Assembly: GCA_018883245.1 (NCBI GenBank)
Contig: VEQL01000002.1
Coordinates: 62,001 to 126,000 of the forward strand
Length of the DNA: 64,000 nucleotides
Source: Chthoniobacterales bacterium
GTDB lineage: Bacteria; Verrucomicrobiota; Verrucomicrobiia; Chthoniobacterales; JACTMZ01
Direction of reading: 5' to 3'
The notes under the pieces are model-generated. The model did not search any database. It had not been told where the DNA came from and saw only the letters and a list, made by a program, of their open reading frames with translations. Numbering within the stretch: position 1 is the first letter of the stretch; each line of letters starts with the position of its first letter. Of this stretch, positions 27,533 to 36,893 are shown piece by piece. Made by a program: the position numbers and the translations under genes.

Positions 27533-30500
27533 ATGGAAACCAAGGAACTCGAAAAGAAGATCGGCGCGCTGCGTGGAGCGCCCGGAGGCGGCGAGGACGC
27601 TTACGCGGTCCGCAGGCGCCTTTACTACATCAACCTGAAGCTGCGCGATCTCGGCTGTCCGACGTTCCCGCTGCAGCTCGACCCCGAATTCGCCGATCTC
27701 GTCGGCGGCCTCATGGCGCTCAACCGCGAAAAGGACCGCCTGCTTGCCAAACATCTCTGCCCTGCAGATCACCGGATCCAGAATTTTCTCTACGATTACC
27801 TGCAGGATGCCGTCCAAGTTCCGCGTCTTCCGACCCAGACTTTCGTGCTCGACCGCCACGGGTTGGCGCGTCTGCTTTCGTTGCCACCGGACCGCGACGA
27901 ATTCTCGTCGGATATCCTCAGCTCTTACCGTGTGAGGCAGGGGGTTTTGCACAACCCCAAGAGCGACCGGCGGACCACCGAGGGAATTTTTCACGTGACC
28001 GAGGGAGGGTTGCCGATCCCCGACGACAAAAAAGCGGTGCCGAAGGCGGTTTTCGGCCGCCTGCTGGCCGCGGCGCTGGAACCGCCGCGCGAGTTGATGC
28101 GCTTGCCTTACACCGCGTCGCAGCCGGAGCAGGCCGAATGCTTCGTTTCACTGCTTCTTCGTCCGGCTGTGAGTCCGGAAATCCCGGGGGTTGTCCCCGA
28201 GAAAAGCATGGAAGTGCGCTTTTTTGCCCCCGGTGGCCTCGTTTGCAATCTCGACTTTGTCGAAAGCATTTTCGGAAACGCCGGTGATCCGAACCTTCCC
28301 GAAAACGATGCCGGTTTGGATGCCGCGCATTGGACCGGCCATACCGGATGCGTCATTCTTGCGCCGCATCTCGGCAAGCTGACCAAGGCCGGCCTCGGGC
28401 TTCCCGAATGGGGCAAGGCCACCGACCGCCAGCGCCGTGACGGGATGTGCTGGAAGAGCGCCGACGAACTCTACAATGACGGCGTTCCTTTCAAGATCAC
28501 CGCGCGCGACGAACAGGGTGTGGTCGTGACGATCATCGCCGACAACTACTTCGGGTATTGCAAGAAAGAGGTCAAAACGCAGATCGGCATGGCGGCCAAC
28601 CTGTTCGGCAACGCCGAGGAAGAGCATGCCGGCGGGGCCTTGATTTTTCCGAGCTACGATCTGGCCGAGCAAATCGCGGCGACCGACCTGCCGCTCGAGA
28701 TGCCGCGGGATTTCGACGCGGCGATGCAGTTGCTCGGCGATGACGTGGAGAAACACCCCGAGGGATACGCCGTCGATCGCAACTATCCGGATATCTGCTA
28801 CGTGCCCGGCGACGCGCGCTTTCATCTCATCGCGCAAAAGGTTTGCTGGGAGAAGGACGGCGCCGAGCACTCGTTGCCCCTGCGTCTCGAACATCGCTAC
28901 GTGTTGCCCTGCGGATACAAAATCCACATGGAGAAGCCGGTCACCGGCCGCTCCTGGCGGCTGCTCGGGACCAACGCGGAGGGGACCTTTTGCCACAAAC
29001 CCTGCACGGTTTCGGGCGGGGGAAAATCGGAAATTTCCAAGCCGATCGCCGATGCCATCCTGCAGGGCCCGATTTTCGTCGCTGATTTCCAGCGGGATTT
29101 CGACCTCGTTGATGAGTTGCTTCGGCACGACTACTCGAATCGCTATGCCGAGCCCTCGCGCAATGGCAAAGACGACCGTCTTGTCCTGAGTCCGCGGCGC
29201 TCGCTTGGTTCGGTCATCAAGCTCCTCACGCCTTCGCCGTCGTTCAACGCGGATTACAACGCATGGCTGGATACCATCCCGCAGCACATCAAGGAATTGG
29301 TCTTCGTTCTCAAGCGCTTCTACCGTCCGGAATGGGGTGAACATTGGCGGGAGAACTTCAGCGTGGACACGGTCAACGGCATGCCGGCCAATGAACTGCG
29401 CTTCCACACGCGAAAGCTGGTGTCGAATTACCTCCGCGTCGGTTTCGACTCGAGGGATTCGTGGCGGACATTCGGGCTGCGCAAGGATTTCCATCCTGCC
29501 GTGAAGATCCAGATGGAGGACGACATCACGGTCTCCACCGTCGCGCCGCGCGCCCCCTTGGCGCCGCTCCTCGATGCGCAAACATCGCGGTTGCCGGGCG
29601 TCAAGTTTGCGCACAATTGCGAATACCGGCTTTTCCAGCGACCGGATGACGCCGTGCACCGTGGCTACGACAAGCAGACCGAGTTCGACTTTGCGCACGG
29701 GGGAAATTTCTTCTCCAACTACCAGCCGCTCACGGTGGACGATGCGCGGTCCATCCTGGAGGACGCCATCGGCTATTATGAATACACGCGGCCGATGCAG
29801 AAACTCATCGCCAGCTTCGTCGAGGCAGCACATCCGGCTTTCTTTGTTTCAAATGCCAATCCCCGGTTGGTGGACGGACGCCCGACGAAAAATCCGCGCT
29901 ATCTCCAGACGCGGCTCGATTTGCTCGATCCCCGCGGCAGGTATCTGGCAGAGACCGGCATCCGGTTGGCTCGGGGATTGCGGCGCGACCAACCCGTTCT
30001 TACGCCGGTCAACGCTGTGCTTGCCGGACGGCGCAACAATCCGCCCGAGCGCGCCGGCGGCATCCGGTCGCTGGCGGTCTACAATCCGATCCACCACATG
30101 GAGCTGCCCGAGCTTTTCATGGAGTTCATCTGCAGCATGACGGGCAAATCGCCTTCCACGACGGGCGCCGGTTCGGAGGGTGCGCTGACCAAGGGGCCTT
30201 TCAATGCTCTGCCGCCCATTTACGACCTGAATTCCGCTTTCGTGTCTTATGCGGTCAGCGGCTACGACGGCTTTGTCACCGCGGCCGGATATGTCGGTCC
30301 GCGTGCGAGGGTCGATCATGACATCAGCCTGCTTGTTCCCGAGGTCTGGTGCCGGATGTCGGTGGAAGAAAGGTCGCCGCGCCACCTGCTCGAAGGCGGA
30401 TACCTCGAGCCGGTGAAGGATATTGTTCACGAAGGCCGCACCATCCCGGCGAGCCGCCTTGGCAGCCGCATCACGAAAAAGTTCGTCAACACTTTCTTCG

Positions 30501-31027
30501 GCCGGGTTTTCAACCACCCGCACGTTGTGTTGACCGACGAAATGCTTTGCCCGGAATTGCAGGGTATCGAGGCTTTCGTCGAGGGCATGGACAACATTTT
30601 GGCCACCCAAAAGCGGGTGGCCTCCCACTATTTCGCCGATGGAAGCATCGAGTGGGCGTGCCCCCCGCTTAAGGTGCTCCTGCACATCATGCGCGACGGT
30701 CATTGGGAAGGCAAAGGTCTCTCCGATCCCGGAGTCCGGGATCTGTTCACCCGGGAAAGCGTGCTCCAGAGCGATTGGTATCGCGAGCGTCTCGAGGCCA
30801 AGCGCGGAGTCGATGAGCGCCTCTGGCGGCGCCATGTGTCCTACCTCGAGAAATTCCTGCGGAACCCGAACTACGCCACCGAGGCGCAGCGTCTCAAGAT
30901 TAACGGGAGACTGGAAGATGCGCGCGAGCATCTGGCGCGCGTGCTTGATCCGGAGTATACCGAAACCCTCAGCGGAATGACGGGGGCAGAACCGTCCATT
31001 CCGGCGCCGGCAATTCCCGCGGCCTGA
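27533..31027 (+). CDS. Probable PPi-type phosphoenolpyruvate carboxykinase
   Basis: A very large soluble protein: 1164 residues, about 130 kDa by residue count, no signal peptide or membrane segment. A P-loop-like VSGGGKSEISKPI stands at 493-505, and highly conserved-looking blocks follow: a charged stretch with RPDDAVHRGYDKQTE near 702, then TGKSPSTTGAGSEGALTKGP and FNALPPIYDLNSAF. Size and layout match the PPi-dependent PEPCK known from Entamoeba and Propionibacterium, which interconverts PEP, CO2 and phosphate with oxaloacetate and pyrophosphate. I recognise this by overall character, not by alignment. malate dehydrogenase and gamma carbonic anhydrase genes lie within 3 kb, which supports a PEP-oxaloacetate role. 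Confidence 0.6.
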   Translation: METKELEKKIGALRGAPGGGEDAYAVRRRLYYINLKLRDLGCPTFPLQLDPEFADLVGGLMALNREKDRLLAKHLCPADHRIQNFLYDYLQDAVQVPRLPTQTFVLDRHGLARLLSLPPDRDEFSSDILSSYRVRQGVLHNPKSDRRTTEGIFHVTEGGLPIPDDKKAVPKAVFGRLLAAALEPPRELMRLPYTASQPEQAECFVSLLLRPAVSPEIPGVVPEKSMEVRFFAPGGLVCNLDFVESIFGNAGDPNLPENDAGLDAAHWTGHTGCVILAPHLGKLTKAGLGLPEWGKATDRQRRDGMCWKSADELYNDGVPFKITARDEQGVVVTIIADNYFGYCKKEVKTQIGMAANLFGNAEEEHAGGALIFPSYDLAEQIAATDLPLEMPRDFDAAMQLLGDDVEKHPEGYAVDRNYPDICYVPGDARFHLIAQKVCWEKDGAEHSLPLRLEHRYVLPCGYKIHMEKPVTGRSWRLLGTNAEGTFCHKPCTVSGGGKSEISKPIADAILQGPIFVADFQRDFDLVDELLRHDYSNRYAEPSRNGKDDRLVLSPRRSLGSVIKLLTPSPSFNADYNAWLDTIPQHIKELVFVLKRFYRPEWGEHWRENFSVDTVNGMPANELRFHTRKLVSNYLRVGFDSRDSWRTFGLRKDFHPAVKIQMEDDITVSTVAPRAPLAPLLDAQTSRLPGVKFAHNCEYRLFQRPDDAVHRGYDKQTEFDFAHGGNFFSNYQPLTVDDARSILEDAIGYYEYTRPMQKLIASFVEAAHPAFFVSNANPRLVDGRPTKNPRYLQTRLDLLDPRGRYLAETGIRLARGLRRDQPVLTPVNAVLAGRRNNPPERAGGIRSLAVYNPIHHMELPELFMEFICSMTGKSPSTTGAGSEGALTKGPFNALPPIYDLNSAFVSYAVSGYDGFVTAAGYVGPRARVDHDISLLVPEVWCRMSVEERSPRHLLEGGYLEPVKDIVHEGRTIPASRLGSRITKKFVNTFFGRVFNHPHVVLTDEMLCPELQGIEAFVEGMDNILATQKRVASHYFADGSIEWACPPLKVLLHIMRDGHWEGKGLSDPGVRDLFTRESVLQSDWYRERLEAKRGVDERLWRRHVSYLEKFLRNPNYATEAQRLKINGRLEDAREHLARVLDPEYTETLSGMTGAEPSIPAPAIPAA

Positions 31028-31037
31028 GTCGCCGCCG

Positions 31038-31457
31038 TCAACTGAACGTCAAGTTTTTGACGCCCGCGGCAGCGGCGGAATTGAGCACGTCGATGATGCG
31101 TTCCTGCTTGGCGTTGTCGTTGGGACGGATGATCACCGGATCCTTGTCCCCGAATCGCTGGATGTTGTCTTTCAGCCGCGCCCGCAACTCCGGCATTTCC
31201 TTGCTCGCAGGGGTGTCGAAGATTTTGTTGTTCATCGAAACAACGCCGTCGGCGCTGATGTCGATGATCACCGGAGTGGGCGGGGGACCGGATGCCGCGC
31301 CGCCGCGCCCGCTGGGCAGGCTGATGTTGAGTTCTTTCTCGATGACGTTCGAGCCGGCCGAGGCCATGAAGAAAATGAGCAGCACAAATACGACGTCGAC
31401 CATCGGCGCAATCTGGAAGCCGACATCTCCATCTTCTGAACCTACGGAACCTGCCAT
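31038..31457 (-). CDS. exbD: ExbD/TolR-family biopolymer transport protein (second copy)
   Basis: A 139-residue inner-membrane protein with one N-terminal helix (IAPMVDVVFVLLIFFMASAG, residues about 16-35) carrying the proton-path aspartate in MVDVVF, and a periplasmic domain. It belongs to ExbD/TolR, which works with ExbB/TolQ to turn proton flow into motion of a periplasmic partner. The periplasmic part contains GGAASGPPPTP, a flexible linker. It is the last gene of the minus-strand run starting at the TPR/Sm-like gene, 49 bases after the first exbD. It converges with the PEPCK gene with 10 bases between. Confidence 0.88.
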   Translation of the reverse strand: MAGSVGSEDGDVGFQIAPMVDVVFVLLIFFMASAGSNVIEKELNISLPSGRGGAASGPPPTPVIIDISADGVVSMNNKIFDTPASKEMPELRARLKDNIQRFGDKDPVIIRPNDNAKQERIIDVLNSAAAAGVKNLTFS

Positions 31458-31506
31458 GGCGGAATAGTTGCAGTGCTGCCGCGCGCGCGCAAGAGCTTCG
31501 GGAGGA

Positions 31507-31989
31507 TCAGGAGGAGGTTGGCGGCGCCTCTTTGTCCACGACGGAGAACGTGACGTTGGCCACGCCGGCTTTGCCCACCGCCTCGAGCACGCTCCTCATC
31601 ACGCTGTAGCGCACTTCCTTGTCGGCCCTAACAAGGACGCGCACCATGGGGTTGGCGCGGATGTTCTCCTGCAGGATGGGAACGAGGTCGAGCGGCGACC
31701 CGTAATCGCGTTCCTTCACGGTGATCGACACGGCGTTGTTGATCGGATTGTAAGCGACGTTGACGATGACTTGGCCCGGGTTCTCCTTCGCTTCCTTGGC
31801 GTCCTTGGCGACGGGCAGGCGGATGTCGCGGTTGGTCTGCAGCACCTGGGTTGTGCTGATCGACATGAAGAAGACCAGCAGCACCAGGAGAATGTCGATC
31901 ATCGGGGCGATCTGGAACTCCGGATCAGCATCGGGCTCCGGTGCACGACGCTTCATCTTGCCCCGCCGATGACTGCGTTCCTCGGACAT
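31507..31989 (-). CDS. exbD: ExbD/TolR-family biopolymer transport protein (first copy)
   Basis: A 160-residue ExbD/TolR protein. A basic cytoplasmic N terminus (RRGKMKRRAPE) precedes the membrane helix FQIAPMIDILLVLLVFFMSIS with the conserved Asp in MIDILL. The periplasmic domain ends in DKEVRYSVMRSVLEAVGKAGVANVTFSV, the typical ExbD C-terminal helix and strand. An in-frame ATG twelve codons in is possible, but the longer form keeps the normal basic tail. It lies 12 bases downstream of exbB. Two unequal exbD genes after one exbB suggest a heteromeric ExbD dimer. Confidence 0.9.
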   Translation of the reverse strand: MSEERSHRRGKMKRRAPEPDADPEFQIAPMIDILLVLLVFFMSISTTQVLQTNRDIRLPVAKDAKEAKENPGQVIVNVAYNPINNAVSITVKERDYGSPLDLVPILQENIRANPMVRVLVRADKEVRYSVMRSVLEAVGKAGVANVTFSVVDKEAPPTSS

Positions 31990-32001
31990 CGCGTCAGGCG
32001 G

Positions 32002-32919
32002 TTACTGCTGCCAGTCGAGCGTGGCGCCGCAGCTCGGGCAAGGATTCTGGCCGGCAACGATCGGCGACTGGCACACCGGGCAGTTGGTGGTGAGCTGCAT
32101 GGAAACTTTGTGGGATGTCTTGGCTTCGGCGCCCGCGCTCGCATGCAGTCCGTCACCCGCATCGAAATTCTCGCCGATGCGCAACCCCTGCACCTCGTCG
32201 AACGGAATATCCTCGACGAGCATATTGAGTTCACTGTCGGCATACACGATCGCGTCGCTGATGCGGTTGCGAAAGAAGTAATAGAAAATGAATGCCGGGA
32301 TGGCGATGAAGAGACCGCTCGCCGTGGCCAGGAGCACTTCACCGATTCGCAAGGCGAGCGCGCCCATGTCGTTGACGCCCCCTTGGCCGAGGACCGAGAA
32401 GGCGCCCATCATTCCGATGACGGTTCCGAGCAGACCGATCATCGGTGAAATGACGCCGATGACCGACAAGTAGCTGTTGCGTGTTTTGAACTTCTGGCCT
32501 TCACGCACGCCGAAATCGATGAGGGCTGCTTCGGTGGCTTCCTTGCCGCGGCCGAGGCGCTCGAGAGCTCCGCCGAGGACACCTGCAATATAGACCTTGG
32601 GGTTGGCTTTGCAGGTTTCCCATGCCTCCTGGAAATTTCCGGCGCTGAGCGAGGTCTGCAGCGCGCTGACCAGTTCCTTTGGCGCGAGGCTCTGCTGCCG
32701 CACGGTGATGAAGAGCTGGATGATGAAGGTCACCATGACCACGGAGGTTGTGACGATACAGATCCAGATGAAAACGATGAGCGGGCCGCCATGCAGGATG
32801 GTCTCGATGATGGACATGTTCTGCGGGTTGACGCCTTCCTCTGCGGCAAAGGCTGGTGAGGCGGCAAGCAGGAGGAGCGGAAGGATCCCAAGGGCGGGTG
32901 TGATGGTGCGTATGCGCAT
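32002..32919 (-). CDS. exbB: ExbB/TolQ/MotA proton channel protein with C-terminal zinc ribbon
   Basis: A 305-residue protein: signal-like first helix (MRIRTITPALGILPLLLLAASPAFA), then three membrane helices of the MotA/TolQ/ExbB family, with the motif SPMIGLLGTVIGMMGAF and LLATASGLFIAIPAFI in the pore region. The unusual part is the C-terminal tail, with Cys280-x-x-Cys283 and Cys294-x-x-Cys297 (CPVC...CPSC), a zinc ribbon not present in E. coli ExbB. The start is MRIRTITPALG; a TTG eleven codons upstream is unlikely. It is 35 bases downstream of the TPR/Sm-like gene and followed by two exbD genes. Confidence 0.9.
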   Translation of the reverse strand: MRIRTITPALGILPLLLLAASPAFAAEEGVNPQNMSIIETILHGGPLIVFIWICIVTTSVVMVTFIIQLFITVRQQSLAPKELVSALQTSLSAGNFQEAWETCKANPKVYIAGVLGGALERLGRGKEATEAALIDFGVREGQKFKTRNSYLSVIGVISPMIGLLGTVIGMMGAFSVLGQGGVNDMGALALRIGEVLLATASGLFIAIPAFIFYYFFRNRISDAIVYADSELNMLVEDIPFDEVQGLRIGENFDAGDGLHASAGAEAKTSHKVSMQLTTNCPVCQSPIVAGQNPCPSCGATLDWQQ

Positions 32920-32954
32920 TGGCGTTTTTTTCGGGTTGGTGGGTCTGTTCAAAT

Positions 32955-33707
32955 TCAGGGCGCAATGAGCCCGGCATGCTCTGCGCGGAGGGTGTCGGCG
33001 CGTTTCTGCGCGTCGGACGCCGCATTACGGTCGTAGGGGAAGACGGCGGACGCTTTGAGATATTGTTCCAAGGCCGCTTGATGTTCGCCGGCGGCTTCGC
33101 TGATCCGGCCCGCGAGGTAGTGGGCTTGTCCGAGAGCCATGCCTTTGACTGGCCCCGGGAAAGAGCTTTTTGCCGATTCTGCCAGCACCGGATCCAGCAG
33201 CTTCTTGGCCTCGTCATATTTTCCCTCGTCCACGGCGAGGCGCGCCATACCCAGGTTGGCGAGGGTCGTGGATTTCGGGTAAGTTTTGATGAAATTCTCG
33301 TAAGCGGCTTTCGCTCCCGCTTTGTCACCGACTGCGAGTTTGGCGTCGGCCAGCATCACCGCCGACCTCTCAGCCCATGGAGCGGGCAGCCCGGCAAAGG
33401 CGTCATTGATCTTTTGCAGCGCGGCCAAAGCCCCCTTGGCATCGCCCGAGGCAAGCTGCGCCGAGGCGGTTTCAAAGTCTGACGGCGCGACCATGCGGAT
33501 TTCCTTCACCTCGGTGAGGGGAATTCCCGTCGCGGCGCCTCCGGAGATCTGCACTCGCACGTTGCCGCCGCTCACCCCGGTGATCTTGCCCTCGCGCACT
33601 TGCCCGTTGTTCAGCGTCACGGCGTCCTGCGCCGATCCCGGCGGGCAGAGAGCAAGCCAAGCCGCGAACATTAGCGCGCTGCGCAGGGGGTGGGGGCTTG
33701 CTTTCAT
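32955..33707 (-). CDS. Secreted protein with Sm-like N-terminal domain and TPR region
   Basis: A 250-residue exported protein. The signal peptide ends near residue 27 (LALCPPGSAQ). It is followed by a short beta-barrel-like segment, VTLNNGQVREGKITGVSGGNVRVQ, which resembles an Sm/LSm-like strand pattern. From about 80 on there are TPR hairpins (GDKAGAKAAYENFIKTYPKS and EGKYDEAKKLLDPVLAES). TolQR/ExbBD systems elsewhere are paired with a periplasmic TPR protein (YbgF/CpoB-like), and this one heads the operon with exbB-exbD-exbD. The role as a periplasmic partner is inferred. An upstream GTG at 33728 would add seven residues. Confidence 0.7.
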   Translation of the reverse strand: MKASPHPLRSALMFAAWLALCPPGSAQDAVTLNNGQVREGKITGVSGGNVRVQISGGAATGIPLTEVKEIRMVAPSDFETASAQLASGDAKGALAALQKINDAFAGLPAPWAERSAVMLADAKLAVGDKAGAKAAYENFIKTYPKSTTLANLGMARLAVDEGKYDEAKKLLDPVLAESAKSSFPGPVKGMALGQAHYLAGRISEAAGEHQAALEQYLKASAVFPYDRNAASDAQKRADTLRAEHAGLIAP

Positions 33708-33757
33708 CAGGTCGATCAAATAATCCACGGTTCCGCGTTTTTCAACACAATCGTCTT

Positions 33758-35272
33758 ATGTTTACCACTCTCCGAAAACACCAGCGATGGCTGATGTTGC
33801 TCATCGCCGCCCTGACCATCATCGCCTTCGCCTTTCTCTACAACACGACCGAGATGGACCGGGTAGGCAGCAACATGGTGGCCCGCATCTATGGCCGCAA
33901 TGTCATGCAGGTGGACGTCGAGCGTGCCGTGCGCAATTACCAGTTGGCTCTGGCGCTGGGCCAATTCGAGCTGGTCCGGGATCTTTCCGGCCAAGCCCAG
34001 AGCGAGGACGAGGCGGCCGACAATTTCATCTGGAACCTTATGGTCTTGCAGCACGAGTCGGCCGCGCTCGGCGTGGAACCCGGGGACAAAGCGGTCGTCG
34101 ATGCCGTCAAAGCGCTGCGAGTCTTCCAGAAAGACGGACAGTTCGATCCGGTCAAATACGGTTCATTCCTGCAGGAACAGCTCGCGCCGCGCGGATTCAC
34201 CGAGCGCCAACTCGAGTCGGTGATCAAAGACAGCCTCCGCTTGAAGGCGGTGAAAGGCTTGGTCGAGACACCTGCTTTCGTCACGCACGAGGACATCGCG
34301 CCTGCTCTGGAACGTGTGGCTCCGGCCGACCTCAAGATTTTGCGTTTCGATGCGGCGGCAATCGGCAAGGACATCCAAGTCACGGACGAAGAATTGACCA
34401 AAGCTTTCGAGGAGCGCAAAAGCTCGCTCAATGCGCCCGAAAAGCGCTCTGTTCGCTACGTCGCCTTCGTTTTGTCCGCAAAAGACGCCGAGGCCGGGGA
34501 CAAGGAGCGCGTCGAGGCGTTGCAGAAAATCGCCACCGCAACCGGTGATCTGGCACAGGCTCTCGGTGAGCCGGGGCAGAATCTCCAGAACGTTGCCTCG
34601 TCCAAAGGGCTCGAGGTCAAGACGACGCCGTTTTTCGCGCCTGATGGTGCGGCGGGCGAAAAGCTGGCCGATGCCGAGGCCGACGTCGTGAAGGCTGCCG
34701 CCTCCGTGGCTTTCCGTTTGCCGCCGTCGCCGGGCAATTTCGAAATCGTCCAGCTCGCCGAAAATGGCTACGCCGTCATCGAGATCGCCGAGCTGCAGGC
34801 CGCGCGCCCGCTCAGCTTCGAGGAGGCACGGGCCGACATCCGTGCCGATCTCATCGCCCGCAAGCGCGAGACGGCCGTCCGCGAAGCCGTGGGCAAGGCC
34901 CTGCCCGTCATTCGGGAAAATCTCGCGGGCGGCAAGACGATCGACGAGGCAGCGAAGGCTGCCGGTGTAAAAACCGAGGAGATCAAAGGGCTCACCGTGT
35001 TGTCGCAAGATCTTGAAGCGGCCCAGCGCCAGATCGCAGCCGCCATCATGGATGTGCCGACCGGATCGCTCGGGGAATTCGTCCCGTCGCCCGATGGAGG
35101 TTTCGTGCCTTTTGTTGTCTCACGTGCGAATGCCGACGATGCGAAGGTCGCCGAAAGAAAACCGGTGATCGAGCAGGGGTTGTTGCAGGGGAAAAAAATG
35201 CTCTGTTTCGCCCAATGGCTGGCCACGGCCCGCGGAAAAGCCGATCTGCAAACGCTGCGGTCGGCGATGTGA
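33758..35272 (+). CDS. Membrane-anchored PpiD/SurA-like chaperone
   Basis: A 504-residue protein. A basic N terminus and one membrane helix (WLMLLIAALTIIAFAFLY, about 11-28) are followed by the SurA-type N-terminal chaperone domain (GRNVMQVDVERAVRNYQ, then RQLESVIKDSLRLKAVKGL). PpiD folds newly exported proteins at the periplasmic face of the inner membrane. I cannot find an obvious parvulin catalytic signature in the middle, so it may be a chaperone without isomerase activity. The start is the ATG at 33758. metG follows 60 bases downstream. Confidence 0.75.
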   Translation: MFTTLRKHQRWLMLLIAALTIIAFAFLYNTTEMDRVGSNMVARIYGRNVMQVDVERAVRNYQLALALGQFELVRDLSGQAQSEDEAADNFIWNLMVLQHESAALGVEPGDKAVVDAVKALRVFQKDGQFDPVKYGSFLQEQLAPRGFTERQLESVIKDSLRLKAVKGLVETPAFVTHEDIAPALERVAPADLKILRFDAAAIGKDIQVTDEELTKAFEERKSSLNAPEKRSVRYVAFVLSAKDAEAGDKERVEALQKIATATGDLAQALGEPGQNLQNVASSKGLEVKTTPFFAPDGAAGEKLADAEADVVKAAASVAFRLPPSPGNFEIVQLAENGYAVIEIAELQAARPLSFEEARADIRADLIARKRETAVREAVGKALPVIRENLAGGKTIDEAAKAAGVKTEEIKGLTVLSQDLEAAQRQIAAAIMDVPTGSLGEFVPSPDGGFVPFVVSRANADDAKVAERKPVIEQGLLQGKKMLCFAQWLATARGKADLQTLRSAM

Positions 35273-35332
35273 TCCGGCGCGCGGCCGCATTTTGGCGTTG
35301 GGTCGCGACTGTGCCGCCGCTTTCATAGTTTT

Positions 35333-36886
35333 ATGTCCGCAAAGACGTTTTTCATAACCACCGCGATCGATTACACGAACGCTCCGCCCCATATCGGTCA
35401 TGCCTACGAAAAGGTGCTGGCCGATGTCGTTGCCCGCTGGCATCGCGAGCGCGGGCGTCCCGTGTTTTTTCTCACCGGTGTCGACCAGCACGGGCAGAAA
35501 GTGCAGCAGTCTGCGGAAAAGGCGGGTGTGTCGCCGGCGGAATTCGCGCGCTCGGTCACGGAAAAGTTCAAAAGCCTCTGGGCCAAGCTTGGCATTTCTT
35601 ACGACGGATGGGCCGAGACAACCGATCCGCGCCATGTCGCCGCCGTGCAGGCGGTGTTGCAGCAACTGCACGATCAAGGCGACCTCTACAAGGCGCGCCA
35701 CAGCGGGCACTACAGCGTGAGGCAGGAGCAATTCCTCACCGACAAGGAGCGCAACGAGAAGGGCGAGTTCGGTCCGGAGTGGGGAGAGGTTGTTTTTATC
35801 GAGGAGGAGAACTGGTATTTCCGTCTGTCGAAATACCGGCCCTGGCTGGCGGAGCACATCGCCGCGCATCCCGACTTTGTTTTTCCCGGGTTCCGCTGCA
35901 CGGAATTGGCCAACGCGGTTGCCAAGGAGGCCGGCGACCTGTGTATCTCGCGCCCGAAGTCGCGGCTGGCCTGGGGTATCGAGCTGCCTTTCGACCGCGA
36001 TTACGTGACCTACGTCTGGTTTGACGCGTTGATGAACTACGTCACTTTCGCCGGTTACCGCGCGGCAACAGGTGCGGGTCTTCCCGACTTCGAAAAGCTC
36101 TGGCCCTGCGACGCTCATGTCATAGGCAAAGACATTCTCGTTCCGGCTCATGGCATCTACTGGCCCGTCATGCTCAAAGCCGCGGGAGTTGCCACCATGC
36201 CCAAGCTGCTCGTGCATGGATGGTGGAATCTCGGCGGGGCAAAGGTCAGCAAGAGCGCGGGCAATGTTATTGATCCCGACGCTTTGGCGGACAAATACGG
36301 CGTGGATGCCCTGCGCTATTACCTCATGCGGGACATTGCGACGGGACAGGATGCCGACTTCAACGAGGAGCGTCTGCGCGCTCGGTATCAAGCGGATCTC
36401 GCCAACGATCTCGGCAATTTGGTCAATCGCACCGTGAGCATGACCAAGCGTTACCGGGGTGGCGTATTGCGGGTCGTGCCGGCCGACCCGTCGGGCGATG
36501 CCGTCGCGCTCAACGCGCTGGGATCGGAAGTCGCAAAGCGCTTCGACCTGACCATGGAAAGCTATCAAGTGCATTCCGCGCTGGAAGCCGTCTGGGAATT
36601 GATCGCCGCGGCCAACGCCTTCGTCGAAAGCTCCGCGCCCTGGAAGCTGGCAAAAGACGAGGCGCAGGCCGCACGGCTCGATGAGGTTCTCACGACGTTG
36701 GTCGAGGCCGCGCGCTTGGCAGCGGCATTGGCTCACCCCGTGATTCCCGTCGCGAGCGACCGGTTGCTCGGGCAACTCGGTTTCGCCGGGGATTTTTCTT
36801 CCGCATGGGGCGCGGTCCGCGATGGACATACGGTTGGCGATCCGGTCCCGGTGTTTCCCCGCTTGGAGACGCCCGCGGCGGCGTGA
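35333..36886 (+). CDS. metG: Methionyl-tRNA synthetase
   Basis: A 517-residue class I aminoacyl-tRNA synthetase that charges tRNA(Met). The HIGH motif is residues 20-23 and the KMSKS-like loop is KVSKS at 304-308. TGVDQHGQKV, YVWFDALMNY and IGKDILVPAHGIYWP are typical MetG core motifs. The zinc-knuckle Cys pairs of E. coli MetG and the C-terminal tRNA-binding (EMAP-like) domain are absent. This is the shorter MetG form of the Thermus-related group. It lies between the PpiD-like gene and the acyltransferase gene, with 7 bases before the latter. Confidence 0.97.
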   Translation: MSAKTFFITTAIDYTNAPPHIGHAYEKVLADVVARWHRERGRPVFFLTGVDQHGQKVQQSAEKAGVSPAEFARSVTEKFKSLWAKLGISYDGWAETTDPRHVAAVQAVLQQLHDQGDLYKARHSGHYSVRQEQFLTDKERNEKGEFGPEWGEVVFIEEENWYFRLSKYRPWLAEHIAAHPDFVFPGFRCTELANAVAKEAGDLCISRPKSRLAWGIELPFDRDYVTYVWFDALMNYVTFAGYRAATGAGLPDFEKLWPCDAHVIGKDILVPAHGIYWPVMLKAAGVATMPKLLVHGWWNLGGAKVSKSAGNVIDPDALADKYGVDALRYYLMRDIATGQDADFNEERLRARYQADLANDLGNLVNRTVSMTKRYRGGVLRVVPADPSGDAVALNALGSEVAKRFDLTMESYQVHSALEAVWELIAAANAFVESSAPWKLAKDEAQAARLDEVLTTLVEAARLAAALAHPVIPVASDRLLGQLGFAGDFSSAWGAVRDGHTVGDPVPVFPRLETPAAA

Positions 36887-36893
36887 TTCGGTT

